A program made the position numbers and the translations under genes. Source: Bacteroidota bacterium (GTDB lineage: Bacteria; Bacteroidota; Bacteroidia; Bacteroidales; Prolixibacteraceae). From it: a stretch of DNA of 64,000 nucleotides. Location: NCBI GenBank assembly GCA_023251435.1, contig JAHEYU010000003.1, positions 87,089-151,088 on the forward strand. The letters run 5' to 3'. Within the stretch, counting starts at the first letter, position 1; each line of letters starts with the position of its first letter. Of the stretch, positions 29,031 through 37,475 are shown one piece after another. Under the pieces are notes generated by a model. The model did no database searches. It was not told the origin of the DNA and saw only the letters and a list, made by a program, of their open reading frames with translations.

Positions 29031-30065
29031 ATGAATGCAAGTGTTTTGCTTGGCATTTTGATTATCGCCATTGGCGCGTTTTCCTCGGGCAGTTTCAGCA
29101 TTCCGTTTGATAAAGTAACCAAATGGAAATGGGAAAATTCGTGGCTAACTTTTAGCTTTTTTGCCTATCTCGTTGTACCATTGATTATTTGCCTGATTGT
29201 TGCCCCCAATTTTATAGCCATATACCAAACAATTCCATCGGGTAACTTGTGGCTTATTTTTATTCTGGGCGCGGTTTATGGCCTGGCGAACCTAACATTT
29301 GGATTATCGTTGCGTTACTTAGGTGTTGCTCTGGGCTTCTGCATTTCCCTGGGTTTAATGATGGTCATCGGAACCCTTTTGCCACCCATGATCGATGGTC
29401 GGATGAGCAGGATGTTTGAAGGAAACGGCGGTATTTTGCTTATTTCCGGACTTGTAATCTCGTGTATCGGTATTGGTATCACTGCTTATGCAGGTATTTT
29501 AAAAAGCCGCAAGCTCGAAAGCCTGAAAGGAGTGAAAGCCAACGCCGATTTCAATTTGCGCAAAGGACTTTTCGCTGCATTGTTTGTAGGCGTTACCGGT
29601 TCGTCGATGTCGCTTGGTTTTGAACAGGGCCGAATGATTGCCGAAGAGACTGTAAAAGCAGGCACCCCCGAACTGTTTGCCAAATGTCCTGTGTTTGTGC
29701 TCTTTTTTGCTGGGTCGCTGCTTTCGACCCTGATCTGGTGTATCTACCTGGGTATCAAAAACAACTCGTTGGGCGATTATTACAGAGGCGAATCAAAAAC
29801 ACTGATAACCAATTATTCCATGTGTGCTCTTGCCAGCTTTTTGTGGTTTATCAACTATATTTTCTACGGAATGGGAACCAGCAAACTGGGCGAATTTTCT
29901 TTTGTAGCGTGGGGAATTTTGATGTCGCTTACCATTGTCTGCGCAACAGTATGGGGATTTTTCCGCGGCGAATGGAAAGGGATTGAATTTAAAATCAAAC
30001 GACTGGTATGGTTAGGATTGGCGGTGCTGATTACAGCATCGTTTCTGATTGGCATTAGCGGATAG
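29031..30065 (+). CDS. rhaT: L-rhamnose:H+ symporter-like protein
   Basis: 10-TM protein; GSFSIPFDKVTKWKWENSWL, LGAVYGLANLTFGLSLRYLGVALGFCISLGLMMVIGTLLPP as in RhaT. Confidence 0.88.
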   Translation: MNASVLLGILIIAIGAFSSGSFSIPFDKVTKWKWENSWLTFSFFAYLVVPLIICLIVAPNFIAIYQTIPSGNLWLIFILGAVYGLANLTFGLSLRYLGVALGFCISLGLMMVIGTLLPPMIDGRMSRMFEGNGGILLISGLVISCIGIGITAYAGILKSRKLESLKGVKANADFNLRKGLFAALFVGVTGSSMSLGFEQGRMIAEETVKAGTPELFAKCPVFVLFFAGSLLSTLIWCIYLGIKNNSLGDYYRGESKTLITNYSMCALASFLWFINYIFYGMGTSKLGEFSFVAWGILMSLTIVCATVWGFFRGEWKGIEFKIKRLVWLGLAVLITASFLIGISG

Positions 30066-30161
30066 GAATAAATGGGTTACGTGTTCCGGGTTTCGTGTTT
30101 GTTTTAAACCCGTAACCCGCATCCCGCAACAATTTTAATCTGAAACTTTAAACTAATTTAT

Positions 30162-31409
30162 ATGACTTCAAGAGAACGAATTTTGATGGCCATCAATCAC
30201 AAGGAACCAGACCGTGTTCCAATTGATTTAAGCGCTACTCCAAGTTCAGGAATTTCGGCTATTGCCTATGGCAATTTGGTGAAACACATTGGCCGGCCCG
30301 AATTGTCGGTTCAGATTTACGATGTGGTTCAGCAATTGGCTCAACCCGATATGTCGGTGTTGGATTTGTTTGGTGTCGATGTGCTGGATATTGGTCGCAC
30401 GTTTAACGATCAGCCTTCGGATTGGAGTCCGGTGACGATGGCCAACGGGGGCGCCGCCTTTTACCCCAAATGGTTTCAGCCAACCCGAATGTCTGATGGG
30501 TCTTATCAAACTTACGACAGCGATGGCAAACGCATGCTTTCCCGAATGCCAATCGGAGCAACTTTCTTCGATCAGACTTATTTTCCATACGTAGATGGTT
30601 TCCCTGATTCGTACGAAAATCTGGATGCTGAAATGGGTCGGATCATGTGGGCACGCGATGCACACAGCCCCTGGGATCATGCCGGAGAATCAGATTTCTG
30701 GCAAAAACTTCGCGAAAATACACTAAAGTTAAGGCAAACCACAGACAAGGCGCTACTGGTGGTTTGTGGCTGCAACCTGTTTGAATGGGGAACTTTTCTT
30801 CGCCGGATGGACAATTTCCTGATGGACCTGATGTGCGATCCTGACAATGTGGAGAAACTGCTCGATCAATTGATGATCCGCCACTTGGCTACGCTCGAAA
30901 AGGTGTGTAATGCCGTGGGCGATATTGTCGATATTATCCGTTTTGGCGACGATCTGGGCATGAGTTCCGGCCCTTTTATGGATGTGGATACCTACAAAAC
31001 CTTGTTTAAACCGCGACATAAAATGCTGTGCGACTATGTGAAATCACACAGTAAAATGCACACGTATATCCATTCATGTGGCTCCATTTCGTTGCTCATG
31101 CCCGATTTGATTGAGGCTGGTATCGAGATATTTAACCCAGTGCAGACCAATTCCTGGAACATGGCTCCCGACTTCCTGAAAAAGGAATTTGGGCAGGATT
31201 GTACCTTCTGGGGAGGAGGAATCGAGACAGTTGGAACCTTGAATGTGGGTACACCTCAGCAGATTCGCGATCAGGTTTTCGAACGTTTGGAGATTTTCTC
31301 TAAGGGTGGCGGATTTGTATTCAATACAGTGCACAACATTCTGCCCGATGTTCCTCCGGAAAATATTGTTGCGATGTACGATGCGGTAAAGGAATTCAAT
31401 AAAAGATAG
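30162..31409 (+). CDS. Uroporphyrinogen decarboxylase-family protein (MtaA/CmuA-like superfamily)
   Basis: MTSRERILMAINHKEPDRVPID; HTYIHSCGSISLLMPDLIEAGIEIFNPVQTNS; GGGFVFNTVHNILPDVPPENIVAMYDA. Confidence 0.9.
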   Translation: MTSRERILMAINHKEPDRVPIDLSATPSSGISAIAYGNLVKHIGRPELSVQIYDVVQQLAQPDMSVLDLFGVDVLDIGRTFNDQPSDWSPVTMANGGAAFYPKWFQPTRMSDGSYQTYDSDGKRMLSRMPIGATFFDQTYFPYVDGFPDSYENLDAEMGRIMWARDAHSPWDHAGESDFWQKLRENTLKLRQTTDKALLVVCGCNLFEWGTFLRRMDNFLMDLMCDPDNVEKLLDQLMIRHLATLEKVCNAVGDIVDIIRFGDDLGMSSGPFMDVDTYKTLFKPRHKMLCDYVKSHSKMHTYIHSCGSISLLMPDLIEAGIEIFNPVQTNSWNMAPDFLKKEFGQDCTFWGGGIETVGTLNVGTPQQIRDQVFERLEIFSKGGGFVFNTVHNILPDVPPENIVAMYDAVKEFNKR

Positions 31410-31503
31410 AATAGAATGAAACGAGCCATCCCAATTAATCGGGACACAAGAGACTGATTATTGGCGAGTTCCATGTGGCAAATAAAAAACAAATTATAAA
31501 CAC

Positions 31504-33237
31504 ATGAAAAAAATAATTTCACTTTTGCTTTTTCTTTTCATCATTTCAGGTGTTTCAGGCCAAAACAGGCAAACAAATACTGACTATCTGAAATGGTGGC
31601 AGGATGCCCGCTTCGGTATGTTCATCCACTGGGGGCCGGTTACCCGTTTTGGCGGCGAAATCAGCTGGACTCGCGAAGGTTATGGAAAAGCCAAATACGA
31701 TTCGCTCTACAAAGGTTTCAATCCTGTAAAATTTAATCCTGAAGAATGGGTGGCTTTGGCTCAAAAAGCCGGAATGAAATACATTGTTTTTACCGCCAAA
31801 CACCACGATGGTTTTTGCGAATGGAATACCAAAACAACCAGTTACAACATCATGAAAACGCCTTTTGGACGTGATGTTTGCAAAGAACTGGCCGATGCTG
31901 CCCATAAAGCGGAAATGCCCATTTGCTGGTATTTTTCGCCTGCCGACTGGAAAGATCCGGATTGCCGTAACCCAAAAACCAATGATGTATTTGCCAAACG
32001 CGTACTGGAGCAAGTTCGTGAATTGTTGACTAATTATGGAAAAATCGGCATACTATGGATTGATTATGAAGGTTCGCCAAGCCCGGTAAAACCTAAGGAA
32101 ATATATGAACTGGCAAAGAAACTGCAGCCCGGAATCATTGTAAACAACCGGCTGGATGTTTTTCATACCGACGAATCTCATGCTTTTGTTGGTCCATACG
32201 GTGATTATGCTACTCCTGAAGGTTTTGTGGCCGGTTATGGTGCAATTCCATGGGAAACCTGCACCAATCTGGGGCATCAGTGGGCGTGGAGACCCAAAGA
32301 TACACCGCGTCCAATAAGCGAAGCGGCCACCACTTTGTTGCGTTGCGTAGGTGGCAATGGCAATTTACTGCTGAATGTTGGTCCCGATAGTTTAGGCCAG
32401 ATTCCGGCAGTCTTTCAGGAACGGTTAATGGAGTTGGGCGGATGGCTGAAACTGCATGGAAAATCTGTTTACAATACCAAAGGTGGTCCTTATACTCCAA
32501 CCAACGATTACCTGTGTACTTTCTCCGGAAAAACCATGTACCTGAATATTCTGGCCATGAAAGGCGATACTTTGACATTGCCGGCATTGCCTGCAAAAAT
32601 TCAAAAAGCCAATCTGGTCAGCGGGAAAGATGTTCGATTTATTCAGAATAAGGAGAGCTTAAAGCTGATTATTCCACAAGCTGATCGGGAAAAAATCTCC
32701 ACATTAATCACGATAACGACCAACAAGTCATTGAAAGAACTGGCTTTGATTTATCCGTTTTCTACTTCAGGATCATTGGCATACAATTGCAAGTCAAGTG
32801 CATCCGGTTCTATTGGTCAGTTTTTACACGATCCAAAAGCAGCATTCGACGATAATCCAAAAACTCACTGGAAACCCGGAAGAAAAGCGGATGCCGATTT
32901 TGATTTGTGGTATGGGAAATTGTTGAATTACCGGAGCGAAGAAGTCAAGGCTCTTTTCGAAAATACTGGCTGGCTGGAAGCTGATATGGGCAAACCTCAA
33001 ACCGTTAAAAGTATTTCAGTAAGCGAACATATTTTCCTGAATTCAGAAATTAAAGGTTTTGAAATTCAGGCTGAAAAAGGTGGTAAATGGCTCACCATTG
33101 CCAGCGGGACAAAAATGGGAGAGTGGAAACAAAATATTACTCCTGTAACTGCACGGAAATTCAGGATTGTCATTCTGGATAAACAAGGTTTTTCCGGGAT
33201 AAAGGAATTCCAATTGTTTGCCAATAATCTAAACTAA
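31504..33237 (+). CDS. GH29 alpha-L-fucosidase, copy A
   Basis: WQDARFGMFIHWGPVTRFGGE, YIVFTAKHHDGFCEWNT, candidate nucleophile region GILWIDYEG, LLRCVGGNGNLLLNVGPDSLGQIP; C-terminal discoidin-like domain. Confidence 0.93.
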   Translation: MKKIISLLLFLFIISGVSGQNRQTNTDYLKWWQDARFGMFIHWGPVTRFGGEISWTREGYGKAKYDSLYKGFNPVKFNPEEWVALAQKAGMKYIVFTAKHHDGFCEWNTKTTSYNIMKTPFGRDVCKELADAAHKAEMPICWYFSPADWKDPDCRNPKTNDVFAKRVLEQVRELLTNYGKIGILWIDYEGSPSPVKPKEIYELAKKLQPGIIVNNRLDVFHTDESHAFVGPYGDYATPEGFVAGYGAIPWETCTNLGHQWAWRPKDTPRPISEAATTLLRCVGGNGNLLLNVGPDSLGQIPAVFQERLMELGGWLKLHGKSVYNTKGGPYTPTNDYLCTFSGKTMYLNILAMKGDTLTLPALPAKIQKANLVSGKDVRFIQNKESLKLIIPQADREKISTLITITTNKSLKELALIYPFSTSGSLAYNCKSSASGSIGQFLHDPKAAFDDNPKTHWKPGRKADADFDLWYGKLLNYRSEEVKALFENTGWLEADMGKPQTVKSISVSEHIFLNSEIKGFEIQAEKGGKWLTIASGTKMGEWKQNITPVTARKFRIVILDKQGFSGIKEFQLFANNLN

Positions 33238-33265
33238 ATCAGTAATAACCTAAACAAAAAACGAG

Positions 33266-34957
33266 ATGAAGAAGAATATAAGTATCGTTGTGTTGATTTT
33301 CCTTTTGCTGTCAGGTTGGTCAACAAAATCATTTTCGCAAAAGGCTGTTGCAGAAAAGAAACCGATTGGCAACGAAAAGAAGATTGAAGAGTGGAAAGAC
33401 GCCCGATTCGGGATGTTTATTCATTGGGGACCGGTAACGCTAAAAGGTACAGAAATAGGCTGGTCGCGTGGCCGGGAAATTCCGGTGGAGGAATACGACA
33501 ATTTGTATAAACAGTTCGATGCCAAAAATTTTAATGCCGATGATTGGGTAAGCGTAGCCAAAGCTGCCGGTATGAAATACATTATCCTGACGACCAAGCA
33601 CCATGATGGTTTTTGTCTCTGGAATACCCGCCAGACTGAATACAACATCATGAACTCTCCACTCAAACGCGATGTGGTGAAAGAGTTGGCCGAAACTTGT
33701 AAAAAGCAGGGCATTCAATTCGGCACCTATTATTCAACCTGTGATTGGCATCATCCCGATTTTCCGCTGACAAGTCCGGGTGGCAGTGTAACCCGCGAAA
33801 AAAGCGATCTGGAAGCCTATACAACCTACCTGAAAAAGCAGGTCGCTGAACTTCTGCTTAACTACGGGCCGCTTTACGTCCTTTGGTTTGATGTTCCCCA
33901 GAAATTTGATGCCGTCCGCGGACAAGGAGTAATTGACTTTGCGCATCAGATTCAGCCAGATATAATCATCAACAACAGAACCGGTGCGAAAGGTGATTTT
34001 GATACTCCGGAACAGCGTGTTGGCGGATTTCAGAACACCCATCCGTGGGAAACCTGCATGACCATTGCCGACCAGTGGGCATGGAAGCCCAATGACAAAG
34101 TGAAATCACTGGAGCAGTGTTTACAGACTTTGGTACGCTCAGCCGGAGGCGATGGCAACCTGTTGTTTAATGTTGGTCCCATGGCTGACGGACGAATTGA
34201 ACCGCTTCAGATTGAAAGACTGAAAGAGATGGGGCAATGGCTTCAGAAGTATGGATACACCATTTACGAAACCCGTGGTGGCCCGTTCAAACCTGCTGAC
34301 TGGGGTGTAAGCACCCGGAAAGATAATTCTATTTATCTGCATATCCTGAAATGGATTGGAACAACTCCAAAAATTACAATTCCTGATCTGGGAATGGAAA
34401 TCAATAGTTGCAGACTGGCTCATGGTGGAAAAGTAAAGTTGACGAAGCTGGATAAAGCTTACACCATCGAATTTTCCGGAGAGGAATTGCAGCCCGTCAA
34501 TACCATCATCGAACTTGAATTTTCAGGCAACGTGATGAACATTGAGCCACTTGAAATAAGTTCAAATTCACTTTCCTATATGAAGCCACTGACTGCTTCT
34601 TCGAATCTTAAAGGTCACTGGGGAAATCATCAGTGGGTTGAATTAAGTGCAGTTACCAATGGCGATTGGTCTGGTTCATTCTGGGAACCGGAAGCAAAAG
34701 ATTTAAAGCCTTGGGTTGAAATTGATTTACTTAAACCTGAAAAAATATCTCAGGCAATTCTTTACGAAAGAGGAATGGCTGTTAAAGCTTTTGAAATTCA
34801 GGCCCTGGTTGGCAACAAATGGAAAACCCTGGCGAAAGGTAAAACCATAGGGAGCAAAGCGGTTATTAAACTTCCGAAAACCACTGCTCAAAAGGTACGT
34901 CTTGTACTGAAAGAATTCAGCCAGACTCCCGGTATTTATGAGGTAGTGTTGTTGTAG
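33266..34957 (+). CDS. GH29 alpha-L-fucosidase, copy B
   Basis: WKDARFGMFIHWGPVTLKGTEIGW, YIILTTKHHDGFCLWNT, LYVLWFDVPQ, LVRSAGGDGNLLFNVGPMADGRIE. Confidence 0.93.
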   Translation: MKKNISIVVLIFLLLSGWSTKSFSQKAVAEKKPIGNEKKIEEWKDARFGMFIHWGPVTLKGTEIGWSRGREIPVEEYDNLYKQFDAKNFNADDWVSVAKAAGMKYIILTTKHHDGFCLWNTRQTEYNIMNSPLKRDVVKELAETCKKQGIQFGTYYSTCDWHHPDFPLTSPGGSVTREKSDLEAYTTYLKKQVAELLLNYGPLYVLWFDVPQKFDAVRGQGVIDFAHQIQPDIIINNRTGAKGDFDTPEQRVGGFQNTHPWETCMTIADQWAWKPNDKVKSLEQCLQTLVRSAGGDGNLLFNVGPMADGRIEPLQIERLKEMGQWLQKYGYTIYETRGGPFKPADWGVSTRKDNSIYLHILKWIGTTPKITIPDLGMEINSCRLAHGGKVKLTKLDKAYTIEFSGEELQPVNTIIELEFSGNVMNIEPLEISSNSLSYMKPLTASSNLKGHWGNHQWVELSAVTNGDWSGSFWEPEAKDLKPWVEIDLLKPEKISQAILYERGMAVKAFEIQALVGNKWKTLAKGKTIGSKAVIKLPKTTAQKVRLVLKEFSQTPGIYEVVLL

Positions 34958-35015
34958 TAACTGATGATATGATTGAATAGTAAATAGTAAATCAGTAAAT
35001 TGTAAATTTAGCAAG

Positions 35016-35339
35016 ATGAAACGATTCGGACAAATCATAGGAGTTGATCCACAGAATTTCGAGAAGTATAAAGCTTATCATGCAGCAGTCTGGCCTGAAA
35101 TTTTAGAAATGATTACAGCCTGTAATATCTCCAACTATTCGATCTTTCACAGAGATAGTCTGTTGTTTGCCTACTTCGAATATACCGGTGACGATTTTAC
35201 AGGCGATATGGCGAAAATGGCTGCCGACCCCAAAACCCAGGAATGGTGGGATATTATGATGCCGATGCAGCGACCTGTTGATAATCGCTCAGAAGGAGAG
35301 TGGTGGGCCAATATGGAAGAAGTTTTTCATCTCGATTAA
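35016..35339 (+). CDS. rhaM: L-rhamnose mutarotase family protein
   Basis: MKRFGQIIGVDPQNFEKYKAYHAAVWPEILEMITACNISNYSIFHRDSLLFAYFEYTGDDF matches the RhaM/DUF718 family. Confidence 0.88.
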   Translation: MKRFGQIIGVDPQNFEKYKAYHAAVWPEILEMITACNISNYSIFHRDSLLFAYFEYTGDDFTGDMAKMAADPKTQEWWDIMMPMQRPVDNRSEGEWWANMEEVFHLD

Positions 35340-35355
35340 AATAACCTACTTTTAT

Positions 35356-35397
35356 GGAAACGTTTCCGAAAATGAAATCATTTCCGAAAACGTTTCC
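35356..35397. promoter_or_regulatory. Two LacI-type operator-like palindromes upstream of GH29 copy C
   Basis: GGAAACGTTTCC (35356-35367, perfect) and CCGAAAACGTTTCCGG around 35384-35399; both centred on C|G, centres 30 bp apart. Confidence 0.7.
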
Positions 35398-35408
35398 GGT
35401 AATTAATC

Positions 35409-35428
35409 GTTTGAATTGGAATTCAAAC
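35409..35428. promoter_or_regulatory. Perfect 20-bp palindrome upstream of GH29 copy C
   Basis: GTTTGAATT-GG-AATTCAAAC, 46 bp before the ATG at 35474. Confidence 0.6.
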
Positions 35429-35473
35429 AGATATTTCTAACACTATATTTACCCAAAGACTAAAACTAAACCA

Positions 35474-37168
35474 ATGAAAAAACTACTTCTGATTTGCCTT
35501 GCCGCCTTATTTGTTACAGCAGCAATGGCGCAAAACGGCGATGGCTCGGCCGCTTCAAAGCAAAATGATCCGAAAATGCAATGGTGGAAAGATGCCAAAT
35601 TCGGCATGTTTATCCACTGGGGAATTTACTCCGTACCTTCCGGAAAATGGGGCGACAAAACCACGTATGGCGAATGGATCATGCACACAGCAAAAATTCC
35701 AAGGGCTGAATATTCGGCCTTGGCACAAAAGTTTAATCCAACTCAGTTTAATGCTGACGAATGGGTGAAACTGGCCAAAGATGCCGGTCAAAAATACATT
35801 GTAATCACCTCGAAACACCATGACGGTTTTGCTATGTTTGGGTCAAAAGCCGATCCTTACAACATTGTGGATGCCACTCCTTTCAAGCGCGACATTCTGA
35901 AAGAATTGGCTGATGCCTGCCGTAAACAGGGCATGAAACTCGGTTTCTATTATTCGCAGGCGCAGGACTGGTATCATCCGGGTGGAGCTGTTTCCGGTAA
36001 TGTGGAATGGGACGAAACACACAAAGGTGATATGAATAAGTACATCGATGAAATTGCAGTTCCGCAGGTAAAGGAAATTCTATCCAATTATGGCGATGTG
36101 GCTGTGCTTTGGTGGGATACCCCAACCAACATGACCAAAGAAATGACCATTAAATTGGCTAACCTGACCAAAGCTTATCCCAATCTGATTACAAACAATC
36201 GTTTGGGTGCCGATATGGGTGGTGATTTGGAAACTCCGGAACAGTTTGTCCCGGCAACCGGATTCCCTGGCCGCAACTGGGAAGTTTGCATGACCATGAA
36301 CGGTCATTGGGGCTACAATGCCTACGACGACCGTTGGAAAAGCACCACCGATTTGCTGCAAAAGCTGATTGACATTGTAAGTAAAGGCGGAAACTTTCTG
36401 CTGAACGTAGGCCCGAATCAATATGGAATTATTCCTGAAGTGTGTCAGCAAAACCTGCGTGAAATGGGCGACTGGCTGAAACTGAACGGCGAAGCCATTT
36501 ATGGAACACAGGCCAGTCCTTTCCCATATCTTTCGTGGGGGCGTGCAACCCGGAAAGGCCAGAAATTGTATTTGCACGTGTTCGATTGGCCCAAAGACGG
36601 CAAACTGGCCGTGCCTTTTTCCAATACAATTACCAAAGCTTATTTGCTGGCCGATGCCAAAACCAATCTGAAAGTCACATCCGGAAAAGAAAACTCAACG
36701 ATTCAACTTCCTTCTTATGCGCCCGATAAAATTGCATCGGTTGTTGCCGTTGAGTTCGAAGGAAAACCAACCGTTCAAGCTATTCCTTCGCAGGGCGCAA
36801 AAGTGAGTGCAAGTTCAACAGGCGAAGGCAGCCAGACTGGCTTTGCAACCGATGGCGATCCAAAAAACAAATGGCAGGCTGCCAAAGGCGAAAAATCGGG
36901 TACACTCGAAATTGATCTGGGAAACCCTGCAGCTATTCAATGTTTGTCGGTGGTTGAACCCTGGCATCCGTGGAGCGGAATTCGTCAAAAACATGAATTG
37001 TTCTACCAGAAAGGCAACGAATGGAAATCTGTTTTAACTACTGAAACCGATGGAACAGGGCTGACCAAAAGCTTCGCACCGATAACAGCTCAAAAGTTCA
37101 AACTGGTGATTGGAAATGAAAAAGAAGCTCCGGCGGTGAATGAGTTGATTTTGTTCCGCGCCGAATAA
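35474..37168 (+). CDS. GH29 alpha-L-fucosidase, copy C
   Basis: WKDAKFGMFIHWGIYSVPSGKWGDKTTYGEWIM, YIVITSKHHDGFAMFGSK, VAVLWWDTPT, IVSKGGNFLLNVGPNQYG; C-terminal F5/8-type domain. Confidence 0.94.
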   Translation: MKKLLLICLAALFVTAAMAQNGDGSAASKQNDPKMQWWKDAKFGMFIHWGIYSVPSGKWGDKTTYGEWIMHTAKIPRAEYSALAQKFNPTQFNADEWVKLAKDAGQKYIVITSKHHDGFAMFGSKADPYNIVDATPFKRDILKELADACRKQGMKLGFYYSQAQDWYHPGGAVSGNVEWDETHKGDMNKYIDEIAVPQVKEILSNYGDVAVLWWDTPTNMTKEMTIKLANLTKAYPNLITNNRLGADMGGDLETPEQFVPATGFPGRNWEVCMTMNGHWGYNAYDDRWKSTTDLLQKLIDIVSKGGNFLLNVGPNQYGIIPEVCQQNLREMGDWLKLNGEAIYGTQASPFPYLSWGRATRKGQKLYLHVFDWPKDGKLAVPFSNTITKAYLLADAKTNLKVTSGKENSTIQLPSYAPDKIASVVAVEFEGKPTVQAIPSQGAKVSASSTGEGSQTGFATDGDPKNKWQAAKGEKSGTLEIDLGNPAAIQCLSVVEPWHPWSGIRQKHELFYQKGNEWKSVLTTETDGTGLTKSFAPITAQKFKLVIGNEKEAPAVNELILFRAE

Positions 37169-37187
37169 TATATTAGCTAACTGAACC

Positions 37188-37439
37188 ATGAAACAACCCA
37201 ACCTGATTGGCATTTACGACCAACGCAGCTTGAAACTATCGCACAATTCGAAAGAAGTGGTAACTTTCGCCATTGAGGTGGAACCAATTGGACACGGCCC
37301 GTGGATGATTTACCAAACATTTACCGTTAAACCTGGTGATAATTTTGACTATTTCTTCCCCGAAAGCTTCCAATCGCGCTGGATACGGTTCGCGACTGAT
37401 AAAGATTGTGGGGCAACAGCCTGGCTGAAATACGAATAA
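37188..37439 (+). CDS. Small stand-alone protein, possibly a detached C-terminal domain of a larger PUL protein
   Basis: 83 aa, no signal peptide: MKQPNLIGIYDQRSLKLSHNSKEVVTFAIEVEPIGHGPWMIYQTFTVKPGDNFDYFFPESFQSRWIRFATDKDCGATAWLKYE. Confidence 0.6.
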   Translation: MKQPNLIGIYDQRSLKLSHNSKEVVTFAIEVEPIGHGPWMIYQTFTVKPGDNFDYFFPESFQSRWIRFATDKDCGATAWLKYE

Positions 37440-37475
37440 CTCATGACCTGTTTCTAAACCAACACTTGCCGTTAG

